A stretch of DNA of 5,194 nucleotides, taken from SLRI01 sp964528705. Lineage in GTDB: Bacteria > Pseudomonadota > Alphaproteobacteria > Geminicoccales > Geminicoccaceae. The first letter of the stretch is position 1. Each line of letters begins with the position of its first letter. The stretch lies in contig CAZGUW010000329.1 of NCBI GenBank assembly GCA_964528705.1, forward strand, positions 1 through 5,194, read 5' to 3'. Of this stretch, positions 1-5,027 are shown piece by piece. The translations under genes and the position numbers were made by a program. The notes under the pieces are model-generated. The model searched no databases. It was given only the letters and a program-made list of their open reading frames with translations, and had not been told where the DNA came from.

Positions 1-2
1 TG

Positions 3-794
3 ATGCGCATCACCACCTGGAACGCCAACTCCGTGCGCCTGCGCGAGAGCGCCTTGCGCCGGATCGTGGCCGAGATCGACCCCGACGTGCTCTGCCTGCA
101 GGAGACCAAGGTCGAGGACGGCAAGTTCCCGCTCGACCTCATGCACGACATCGGCTTCGCGCACTGCCACATCCACGGCCAGAAGGGCTATCACGGGGTC
201 GCCGTGCTGTCGAAGCTGCCGCTCGATGAATGCCACAGCCACAAATGGTGCGGCATCGACGATTCCAGGCACGCGGTCTGCACGCTGCCGGGCGGCATCG
301 AGCTACACAATCTCTACATCCCGGCCGGCGGCGACATCCCCGACCCCGAGCTGAACCCGAAGTTCCGCCACAAGCTCGCCATGCTGGACGAGCTGTCGGA
401 CTGGTTCGCCACCAACCACTACGAGAGCCGCCGCGCCATCCTGCTCGGCGACCTCAACATCGCCCCGCTCGAGACGGATGTCTGGAGCCACAAGCAGCTG
501 CTCTCCGTCGTCAGCCACACGCCCGTCGAGGTCGAGAGGCTCGGCCGGCTGCAGGCGAGCTGCGCCTGGGTCGACGCCGTCCGCGCCATCATCCCGCCCG
601 AGGAGAAGCTCTTCTCCTGGTGGAGCTACCGGAACCGCGACTGGAACGCCTCGGACCGCGGCCGGCGGCTGGACCACATCTGGCTGACACCCGCTTTGGC
701 GCCGACGCTCCGCACGGCGCATGTCCGCCGCGAGGCGCGGGGGTGGGAGATGCCGAGCGACCACGTGCCGGTGACGGTGGAGCTGGAGGTGTGA
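3..794 (+). CDS. xthA: Exodeoxyribonuclease III (AP endonuclease, XthA family)
   Basis: This 263-residue protein is close to the usual length of ExoIII (268 in E. coli). The family cleaves DNA 5' of abasic sites and degrades 3' ends of duplex DNA in base-excision repair in the cytoplasm. The endonuclease/exonuclease/phosphatase-fold motifs all appear in order: TTWNANSVR at 4-12 (N7), LQETK at 32-36 with metal-binding E34, NLYIPAGGD at 103-111 (Y105), GDLNIAP at 149-155 (D150, N152), RRLDHIW at 221-227 (D224) and the terminal SDHVP at 252-256 (D253, H254). No key residue is missing, so it should be active. The ATG at 3 gives the canonical N-terminus and overlaps a TGA at 1-3, so it may be coupled to a gene just outside the window. 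The ribosome-binding site lies outside the window. The next gene downstream belongs to an AT-rich island and is probably unrelated. Confidence 0.95.
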   Translation: MRITTWNANSVRLRESALRRIVAEIDPDVLCLQETKVEDGKFPLDLMHDIGFAHCHIHGQKGYHGVAVLSKLPLDECHSHKWCGIDDSRHAVCTLPGGIELHNLYIPAGGDIPDPELNPKFRHKLAMLDELSDWFATNHYESRRAILLGDLNIAPLETDVWSHKQLLSVVSHTPVEVERLGRLQASCAWVDAVRAIIPPEEKLFSWWSYRNRDWNASDRGRRLDHIWLTPALAPTLRTAHVRREARGWEMPSDHVPVTVELEV

Positions 795-995
795 GATTGA
801 CGAACGTTCGCCACGGGATAAGAATGCCGTTGAGGGTTCAAAGGATAACGTGCACCGAGGATGCGCACCAGCCGAGCTCCTGATTACTCAGTGTTTAGGC
901 AGGTGGAGCACATGTCATGACTAATGCACCAAATGCATAACTTGCTAACGACTCTTAGGCTTTTCAACAATTAGCTAGCTAGCCGAGAGCGGGGC
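795..995. other. Intergenic region, left flank of AT-rich island
   Basis: I see no convincing gene here. Base composition falls from the high GC of xthA to AT-rich sequence from about 880 onward. A perfect 10-base palindrome CGAACGTTCG sits at 801-810, just after the xthA stop. A short dyad ATGCA-CCAAA-TGCAT lies at 924-938, and a self-complementary GCTAGCTAGC at 974-983. A 19-codon ORF starting at 861 is too short and featureless to call. No clear rho-independent terminator for xthA is visible. Confidence 0.5.
942..971 (+). promoter_or_regulatory. Candidate sigma-70-type promoter for the island membrane gene
   Basis: TTGCTA (942-947) and AACAAT (966-971) each match four of six consensus bases and are 18 bases apart. 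They would give a transcript starting near 978 and a leader of about 18 bases before the ATG at 996. The stretch is AT-rich, where chance matches are common, so this is only a candidate. Confidence 0.22.
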
Positions 996-1562
996 ATGGC
1001 AGGCGTGGTTGATTTCGAAACAGAATTCCGCCGAGTATTCTATATAATTTCATTCTGCTGCGTCGGATTTTCCATTGGCCATATTCTCACAATCTTTAGA
1101 ATACTGCATCGAAAAAGTACTTACGACTTGTCCAGCAGTTATCTTCCTCAACGGCGGCTACTAAAAGATAACCTTATTGTTATTCGTTTAGCCTACTACT
1201 TGATTTTTAGCACTTTTTTATTTTCTATGCCGCGTATTTTGCAAATCAACTCTATATCTATTGAATATTATCTCAATGAAGTAATTGTCATGATTATGTC
1301 TCTTTTTATTTTTTCTACCTCGTATTGGCATATGCATTTTTGCTCTCAACAATTTTTCTACAGCCCCAACGCTATAAAATCAATAGACTATGTGTATTTT
1401 GCACTTGGCATTTTAGCGGTATTGTTAAAACTTCATACTGAATTCGCAGCAATCAAAAACATAAACATAGATTTTCTCATAGTATATTTAGCAATAAACG
1501 CCATATCGTTGCGGATCACCAAAACATCGTGCGAAATATTTAAGTGGCACAAATCTGATTGA
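996..1562 (+). CDS. Hypothetical five-helix membrane protein in AT-rich island
   Basis: I do not recognise this 188-residue protein. By eye it has five hydrophobic segments, at about 14-34, 60-79, 95-115, 131-146 and 158-174. Basic stretches follow the first helix (R35, H38, R39, K40) and precede the second (R53, R54, K57), which suggests this first loop is cytoplasmic. The third segment ends in an aromatic/histidine cluster, SYWHMHF at 109-115, and the C-terminus is short and basic. No signal peptide, enzyme motif or soluble domain is visible. A purine-rich CGAGAG at 984-989 precedes the ATG by 6 bases and is a modest ribosome-binding site. Four 60-base blocks counted within the gene are 35, 28, 23 and 27% G+C, and it uses many ATA, TTA, TTT and AAT codons, unlike every neighbour. 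This points to horizontal acquisition. A role such as a membrane effector or immunity protein is possible, but nothing in the sequence shows it. Confidence 0.75.
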   Translation: MAGVVDFETEFRRVFYIISFCCVGFSIGHILTIFRILHRKSTYDLSSSYLPQRRLLKDNLIVIRLAYYLIFSTFLFSMPRILQINSISIEYYLNEVIVMIMSLFIFSTSYWHMHFCSQQFFYSPNAIKSIDYVYFALGILAVLLKLHTEFAAIKNINIDFLIVYLAINAISLRITKTSCEIFKWHKSD

Positions 1563-1571
1563 GCTATTGCG

Positions 1572-1751
1572 ATGAGCGAGGATTTTGCAACACTGCTGAC
1601 TATCGAGTTATTTCAATCTCTTGACCTGTTTCAAAGCGCAGTTGCAGAAAGACGTGGTGCTTTAACTTTACTACCAAAATTCCAAAGATCGATAACGCTC
1701 ATTATGGGAAGGTGTGAGCGCTTGGGTGTCCGTTCGAAGCGCCGGACTTAG
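1572..1751 (+). CDS. Small ORF (59 aa), possible partner or truncated gene
   Basis: An uninterrupted ATG-to-TAG reading frame of 59 codons begins 9 bases after the stop of the island membrane gene, on the same strand, so it could be co-translated. The product begins MSEDFATLLTIELFQSLDLF, an acidic and amphipathic start, and ends in a strongly basic stretch (GRCERLGVRSKRRT, 46-59). It has no membrane helix or recognisable domain. The first 45 or so codons have the intermediate-to-low GC of the island, whereas the last dozen are GC-rich and overlap an inverted-repeat cluster at 1696-1747. The frame may therefore be the 5' end of a longer gene cut at the island boundary, with its tail read from host flank. 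No good Shine-Dalgarno is visible; only TGAGCT lies upstream. It may be a real small protein, a remnant or a chance frame. Confidence 0.35.
   Translation: MSEDFATLLTIELFQSLDLFQSAVAERRGALTLLPKFQRSITLIMGRCERLGVRSKRRT
1696..1747. repeat. Cluster of overlapping inverted repeats at island right edge
   Basis: Three short inverted repeats are nested here: CGCTCA (1696-1701) with TGAGCG (1715-1720); GCGCTT (1718-1723) with AAGCGC (1737-1742); and GTCCG (1728-1732) with CGGAC (1743-1747). The first two share bases 1718-1720, so their stems would be mutually exclusive. Base composition returns to high GC at this point. There is no T-run on either strand, so it is not a classical terminator. Confidence 0.4.
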
Positions 1752-1782
1752 CATTGAACGTACCGCAGCCGATGGTTTCAGC

Positions 1783-2394
1783 CTAGACCCTCTGCCGCAC
1801 CAGCGATGCCCACGCCCGCCGATCGACGATGACCTTGGCCGCCGCTGCCAGGACCAGCGCGCAGATTGCCGCCTTCGAAATCGTTCCCATCGTGCCCTCG
1901 ATCAGGAGCGCGTGGACGACGCTGGCCGGAACGATGATGGCGGCGAGGGCGGTGTGGCAGAGGCGCCAGGTGGCTGGTCTCAGGCGCAGGCGCTGGCGGG
2001 TGGCGGCGAGGAGGGCGCTGGCGAGGACGGCCCACATGGCGACGACACCCCAGGCGGAGAAGGGGGTGGGCGAGCGGAAGAGGAGGGCGTCGATGACGTC
2101 CGGGGGGCTGGTCAGCCAGAGGCCCAGGACATGGATGACCACCGCGGCCACGAGGCCGGCGCCGATCCAGGCATGCAAGCGGTGGCTGCGGCGGAGCGGC
2201 AGGCCGGGGAGGTAGCCGCCGGCCAGCAGGGGCTGGAGGAGGAGGCAGGCCATGGCGACGATGCCGGCGAAGCCGGCGGCGATGTAGATCGGCTGGCGCC
2301 AGGCGAGGAGCGGGCTCGTCGCCGCAACGGCGACCGGCACGACGAGGGCGGCCGCGAGGGCCGACCAGATCAGGATCGCGCGGAACGGGGCCAA
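1783..2394 (-). CDS. Ferric-reductase-like transmembrane haem protein (MsrQ/FRD-type)
   Basis: This 203-residue integral membrane protein has six hydrophobic segments, at about 6-26, 36-57, 75-95, 112-132, 143-165 and 172-190. The ferric-reductase-like transmembrane family carries b-type haem between two helices by bis-histidine ligation. The pattern is visible here: H74 and H88 are 14 residues apart in helix 3 (HRLHAWIG then VIHVLGL), and H147 and H161 are 14 apart in helix 5. No FAD- or NAD-binding domain follows, so it resembles MsrQ (YedZ) and should pass electrons to another protein. It follows the Tat-exported gene by 4 bases and is surely co-transcribed with it. The only in-frame start near the beginning of the first helix is TTG at 2394; the frame upstream, back to a TGA at 2430-2428, contains no ATG or GTG. 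No Shine-Dalgarno is visible, so translation is probably coupled. The assignment is strong as a family and open as to electron donor and acceptor. Confidence 0.85.
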   Translation of the reverse strand: MAPFRAILIWSALAAALVVPVAVAATSPLLAWRQPIYIAAGFAGIVAMACLLLQPLLAGGYLPGLPLRRSHRLHAWIGAGLVAAVVIHVLGLWLTSPPDVIDALLFRSPTPFSAWGVVAMWAVLASALLAATRQRLRLRPATWRLCHTALAAIIVPASVVHALLIEGTMGTISKAAICALVLAAAAKVIVDRRAWASLVRQRV

Positions 2395-2398
2395 ATGC

Positions 2399-2911
2399 TC
2401 AGGCGGGCTGCAGCACGAAGTCGGCGCTCAGGCTCGTCTCGCTGGCGCTGGCCATCACAGGCCGGAGGAACACGGTCTCGAGGCCGAGGTCGTCGAATTC
2501 CGCATCGTAGGCGAGGTGGCCGTGCGGCTGGCCGAAGGCCGGGACGATCTGCGGCATGTCCATGCGGAAGACACCGTCCGCGTCGGTCAGCGTGGCGCCG
2601 TGGCTGTGCGGGTCGCGCTCGTGGCCCTCGGTGGTGTGCGCCCAGATCTGGATGCGGATGCCTTCGAGCGGCGCGCCGTCGCCCGCGCGCCGGACCGTGC
2701 CCGTCATCCAGAAACCGCCATTGCCGATGCGCTCCACAAGCGGGGCGCCGGGCCGGTAGTTGTTGGCGCCGCCGCGCATCGTCGGCGTGGCGGCGAGGCC
2801 CTGCGCGCGCGCCGGCATGAGGAAGCTGGACGCTCCGCCGAGAAAGGCGGTTCCGGCGGCAGCACCACCTGCCAGGAGCAGGTTGCGGCGGGTTTGAAGG
2901 AGTTTGGTCAT
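2399..2911 (-). CDS. Tat-exported intradiol-dioxygenase-fold protein, His-rich
   Basis: The product is 170 residues. It begins with a twin-arginine signal, TRRNLLL at 7-13, then a hydrophobic stretch to about 32 and a likely cleavage site ARA|QG after A36, so it should act in the periplasm. The mature part resembles the protocatechuate/catechol dioxygenase beta-sandwich: GTVRRAGDGAPLEGIRIQIW at 71-90, GATLTDADGVFRM at 105-117 and a PHGH at 129-132 that matches the family's HxH iron ligands (H130, H132). The two tyrosine ligands are not evident: GHE at 96-98 stands where GxY is usual, and VPAF at 123-126 where PxxY is usual. Additional histidines H92, H97, H102 and H104 could build a different metal site. 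The ATG at 2911 was chosen over an in-frame upstream ATG at 3058 because it has GAGGAG 6 bases before it (plus-strand 2918-2923) and starts the Tat signal directly. First gene of a two-gene operon with the haem membrane protein. Fold assignment is fairly sure; catalysis is unknown. Confidence 0.82.
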   Translation of the reverse strand: MTKLLQTRRNLLLAGGAAAGTAFLGGASSFLMPARAQGLAATPTMRGGANNYRPGAPLVERIGNGGFWMTGTVRRAGDGAPLEGIRIQIWAHTTEGHERDPHSHGATLTDADGVFRMDMPQIVPAFGQPHGHLAYDAEFDDLGLETVFLRPVMASASETSLSADFVLQPA

Positions 2912-3056
2912 CCTGGTCTCCTCGTCAGCGTGGCGGGCGGATGCCGCTTGCGAACCACGCTCGTCAGAGAGGTAATAGGGAAAGGCGCTCGGTAAAGCCT
3001 GCAGGCGCAAAATCTGTCTGCCGGAAGTTGTACCACGAACACTCGGAAGGTGTTGC
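2912..3056. promoter_or_regulatory. Divergent intergenic region with promoters for both flanking units
   Basis: These 145 bases separate the minus-strand redox pair from the plus-strand MFS gene, so both must be transcribed from here unless the MFS gene is read from farther upstream. Clear ribosome-binding sites are present at each end: CTCCTC at 2918-2923 (GAGGAG on the minus strand) and GGAAGG at 3045-3050. No convincing -35/-10 pair or operator dyad could be picked out by eye on either strand. Confidence 0.5.
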
Positions 3057-4343
3057 ATGCTTCAGGTGCTGTCGGGGGTCTGGGCCCTACTGCTCGGCAT
3101 CGTGCTCATCATGCTGGGCAACGGCATGCATTTCACCCTGATCGGCCTGCGCGGCGGGATCGAGGGCTTCTCCGCGGCCGAGCTCGCCATCGTCACCTCC
3201 GGCTATTTCGTGGGCTTCCTGTCGGGGGCGCGGCTCACCCCGCTCCTGATCCGGCGGGTGGGGCATGTGCGTGTGTTCGCGGCGCTCGGCAGCTTCGTGT
3301 CGGCGGGGCTGATCGCCTTTCCGCTGCTGGCCGAGCCCTGGGCCTGGACGGTGCTGCGGCTGATCCTGGGTTTCTGCATGTCCGGTGTCTACGTCACCGC
3401 CGAGAGCTGGCTGAACGACGCCGCCACCAACGAGACGCGCGGCAAGGTGCTCTCCGCCTACATGATCGCGCAGACGCTGGGCATCATCGGCGCGCAGTAT
3501 CTCCTGACGCTCGGCGACGCCGCGGCCGCCACGCTCTTCATCGGCGCCTCGATCCTCGTCTCGATCTCCTTCGCCCCCATCCTGCTCTCGGTCTCACGGG
3601 TCCCGGCGGCCGAGTTGGCGCGCCCCATGCCGCTGCGGGAGCTCTTCAGGGGCTCGCCGCTCGGCACCGTCGGCATCTTCCTCCTCGGCGGCGTCTACGC
3701 GACGCAGGCCGGCATGGGGGCCGTCTTCGGCAGCCAGATCGGGTTGTCGGCGGACCAGATCGCGCTCTTCGTCGCGATGCTGTTCGCCGGGGCGCTGCTC
3801 TTCCAGTACCCGATCGGCTGGCTCTCGGACCGGGTCGACCGGCGGCGGCTGATCTTCGCCGTGGCCGGGCTCGGGGCTGCCGCCTGCGCGCTCGGCTGGC
3901 TCGCCGATTGCGGTCTCTGGCCCCTCATGGCGGCCGCCTTCATGGCCGGCGGCATGACGACGCCGCTCTATTCGCTCTTCCTCGCCTACACCAACGACTT
4001 CCTCTCGACCGAGGACATGCCGGCCGCGTCCGGCGGGCTCGTCCTCATCTTCGGGGTCGGCGCCATCCTCGGCCCGCTCGCCAGCGGCTGGGCGATGGAG
4101 CGGTTCGGCCCGTTCGCTTTCTGGCTCGTGCTCTCCCTGACCTTCGCCGTCATGGCGCTCTATGCCCTCTACCGCATGACGCAGCGCGCGTTCGTCCCGG
4201 TCGACGAGACCGAGAGCTACGTGGCGGTGCTGCCCTCGACCTCGACCGTGGCGGTGGTGGCGGCCGGCACCTGGGCGGCGGAGCAGGCCGAGGCCGAGCG
4301 GGAGGCCGAAGACCGGGCAGACGACGGATCAGGTGGAGCCTGA
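3057..4343 (+). CDS. MFS transporter (YcaD-like, ESWLND type)
   Basis: The product is a 428-residue major facilitator superfamily permease of typical length, with about twelve hydrophobic segments between residues 5 and 370. The loop 2-3 motif is degenerate, GARLTPLLIRRVGHVRV at 57-73, lacking the usual aspartate. The C-terminal half has a good copy at 254-264, GWLSDRVDRRR. The ESWLND at 116-121 followed by NETRGKVLSAYMI at 125-137 is typical of YcaD-like MFS proteins, whose substrates are mostly unknown. The last 50 or so residues form a hydrophilic tail rich in Glu, Asp and Ala, probably cytoplasmic and variable. The ATG at 3057 has GGAAGG 6 bases upstream. A longer frame starting at 3050 in another register is a GC-driven shadow. 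Substrate cannot be deduced; the neighbouring redox operon is divergent and need not be related. Confidence 0.9.
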   Translation: MLQVLSGVWALLLGIVLIMLGNGMHFTLIGLRGGIEGFSAAELAIVTSGYFVGFLSGARLTPLLIRRVGHVRVFAALGSFVSAGLIAFPLLAEPWAWTVLRLILGFCMSGVYVTAESWLNDAATNETRGKVLSAYMIAQTLGIIGAQYLLTLGDAAAATLFIGASILVSISFAPILLSVSRVPAAELARPMPLRELFRGSPLGTVGIFLLGGVYATQAGMGAVFGSQIGLSADQIALFVAMLFAGALLFQYPIGWLSDRVDRRRLIFAVAGLGAAACALGWLADCGLWPLMAAAFMAGGMTTPLYSLFLAYTNDFLSTEDMPAASGGLVLIFGVGAILGPLASGWAMERFGPFAFWLVLSLTFAVMALYALYRMTQRAFVPVDETESYVAVLPSTSTVAVVAAGTWAAEQAEAEREAEDRADDGSGGA

Positions 4344-4364
4344 GCTCGGTTCGTCGGGCGGGAA

Positions 4365-4378
4365 CGGCGCGTTCGCCG
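4365..4378 (+). terminator. Weak hairpin after the MFS gene
   Basis: CGGCG (4365-4369) and CGCCG (4374-4378) flank a CGTT loop, and three T residues follow at 4384-4386. The stem is only 5 base pairs and the T-run is short and displaced, so termination would be inefficient. It may simply allow partial read-through into the ExoD-family gene. Confidence 0.2.
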
Positions 4379-4380
4379 GC

Positions 4381-4416
4381 CTGTTTCATGCACGGAGGGT
4401 CGGTGCATGGAAACGG
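4381..4416 (+). promoter_or_regulatory. Hairpin enclosing the exoD ribosome-binding site and start codon
   Basis: CTGTTTCATGCAC (4381-4393) can pair with GTGCATGGAAACGG (4403-4416). This gives a 13-pair stem (one G-U pair) with a single bulged G at 4409. The 9-base loop, 4394-4402, is GGAGGGTCG and contains the Shine-Dalgarno sequence GGAGGG. The initiation ATG (4407-4409) is inside the stem. In mRNA this would expose the SD but lock the start codon, a layout suited to translational control. The 23-base core dyad CATGCAC-N9-GTGCATG could alternatively be a DNA-binding site. Confidence 0.5.
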
Positions 4417-5000
4417 AAGGCGGCGCGCTGAGTGATGTCGTTCATGAGCTCATGGACGCAACACCGGAGGAAGACGACGCGAAGGTCCCGGTCGGGAGGC
4501 TGATCGACGCGCTGGACGAGCGCGGCTACGGGCCGGCGCTCGCCCTCCTGCCGCTGATCGAGCTCACGCCGCTGGGCAGCGTGCCGGGCCTGCCGACACT
4601 TCTGGCCCTCGTCCTCGCGGTCCTCGCCGCGCGGCTGCTGCTGAATTACGAGCATGTCTGGGCGCCCGGCTGGATCCGCCGCCTGGAGCTGAAGGCAGTG
4701 CGGGTCAAGAAGTCGCTCGACTGGGTGCAGCCGGTGGCGCAGCGGATCGACGCGCGGTTGCACGAGCGGCTGAAGCGCTTCGCGGGCCGAACGGGCCAGC
4801 GGGCGGCCTGCGTCATCATCCTCTGCCTCCTCTTGACGGTCCCGCCGCTCGAGCTCGTGCCCTTCGCGACCTCGGGGCCGATGATCGTGATCTCGATCTT
4901 CGGGCTCGGCATCCTCTTCCGGGACGGGCTCTTGATGCTCGTTGGCTTCGCCGGTGCTGCCATCCTGGCGGGCCTGGGGCTGGTGGCGCTCGTGGGCTAG
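4407..5000 (+). CDS. exoD: ExoD-family exopolysaccharide synthesis protein
   Basis: This 197-residue protein matches the ExoD family, whose founding member in Sinorhizobium affects exopolysaccharide production and nodule invasion; the biochemical role is not established. The family layout is visible: a soluble acidic N-terminus (1-25), then VPVGRLIDALDERGYGPA at 27-44, which leads into a hydrophobic stretch with the family's Pro/Gly-rich PLGSVPGLPT at 55-64. An amphipathic middle follows, with HVWAPGWIRRLE at 83-94 and a basic region to about 132. Hydrophobic segments at about 134-152, 157-171 and 175-196 finish the protein in the inner membrane. The ATG at 4407 has GGAGGG at 4394-4399, 7 bases upstream, and both lie in a hairpin. 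It is 63 bases behind the MFS gene, on the same strand, and may share its transcript. It faces the permease gene tail to tail. No polysaccharide-synthesis genes are in view. Confidence 0.82.
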   Translation: METEGGALSDVVHELMDATPEEDDAKVPVGRLIDALDERGYGPALALLPLIELTPLGSVPGLPTLLALVLAVLAARLLLNYEHVWAPGWIRRLELKAVRVKKSLDWVQPVAQRIDARLHERLKRFAGRTGQRAACVIILCLLLTVPPLELVPFATSGPMIVISIFGLGILFRDGLLMLVGFAGAAILAGLGLVALVG

Positions 5001-5010
5001 GCCCCGGCGC

Positions 5011-5027
5011 GGTTCAGGCCGTGAACC
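5011..5027. terminator. Hairpin at the convergent exoD/permease junction
   Basis: GGTTCA (5011-5016) and TGAACC (5022-5027) are perfect inverted repeats around GGCCG. The hairpin lies 11 bases past the exoD stop and spans the permease stop codon (5014-5016), so it could serve both converging transcripts. There is no T-run on either side, so factor-independent termination is doubtful; a role in 3'-end stability is as likely. Confidence 0.35.

Noticed and set aside
801..810. CGAACGTTCG palindrome after the xthA stop as a terminator
   Set aside because: The palindrome leaves at most three base pairs around a four-base loop and has no T-run; it could be a protein-binding site but nothing supports one.
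861..920. 19-codon ORF upstream of the island gene (MRTSRAPDYSVFRQVEHMS)
   Set aside because: Too short, no ribosome-binding site, no membrane or leader-peptide character.
796..1761. Possible flanking direct repeat of the island, ATTGACGAACGT (796-807) and ATTGAACGT (1753-1761)
   Set aside because: The copies differ by a 3-base insertion and are short, so chance similarity is likely; not supported as a target duplication.
1714..2820. Long plus-strand ORF of 368 codons opposite the redox operon
   Set aside because: It runs antisense across two well-supported minus-strand genes, has low-complexity Arg/Gly/Ala-rich content and no motif; it is a typical GC-rich shadow frame.
2399..3058. Longer 219-codon form of the Tat protein starting at 3058
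   Set aside because: The additional 49 residues would bury the Tat signal in the interior, extend over the whole divergent promoter region and overlap the MFS start; the ATG at 2911 has a good Shine-Dalgarno.
3050..4435. 461-codon frame overlapping the MFS gene in another register
   Set aside because: Its translation is Arg/His/Gly-rich with no membrane pattern, while the 3057 frame gives a clear twelve-helix transporter with MFS motifs.
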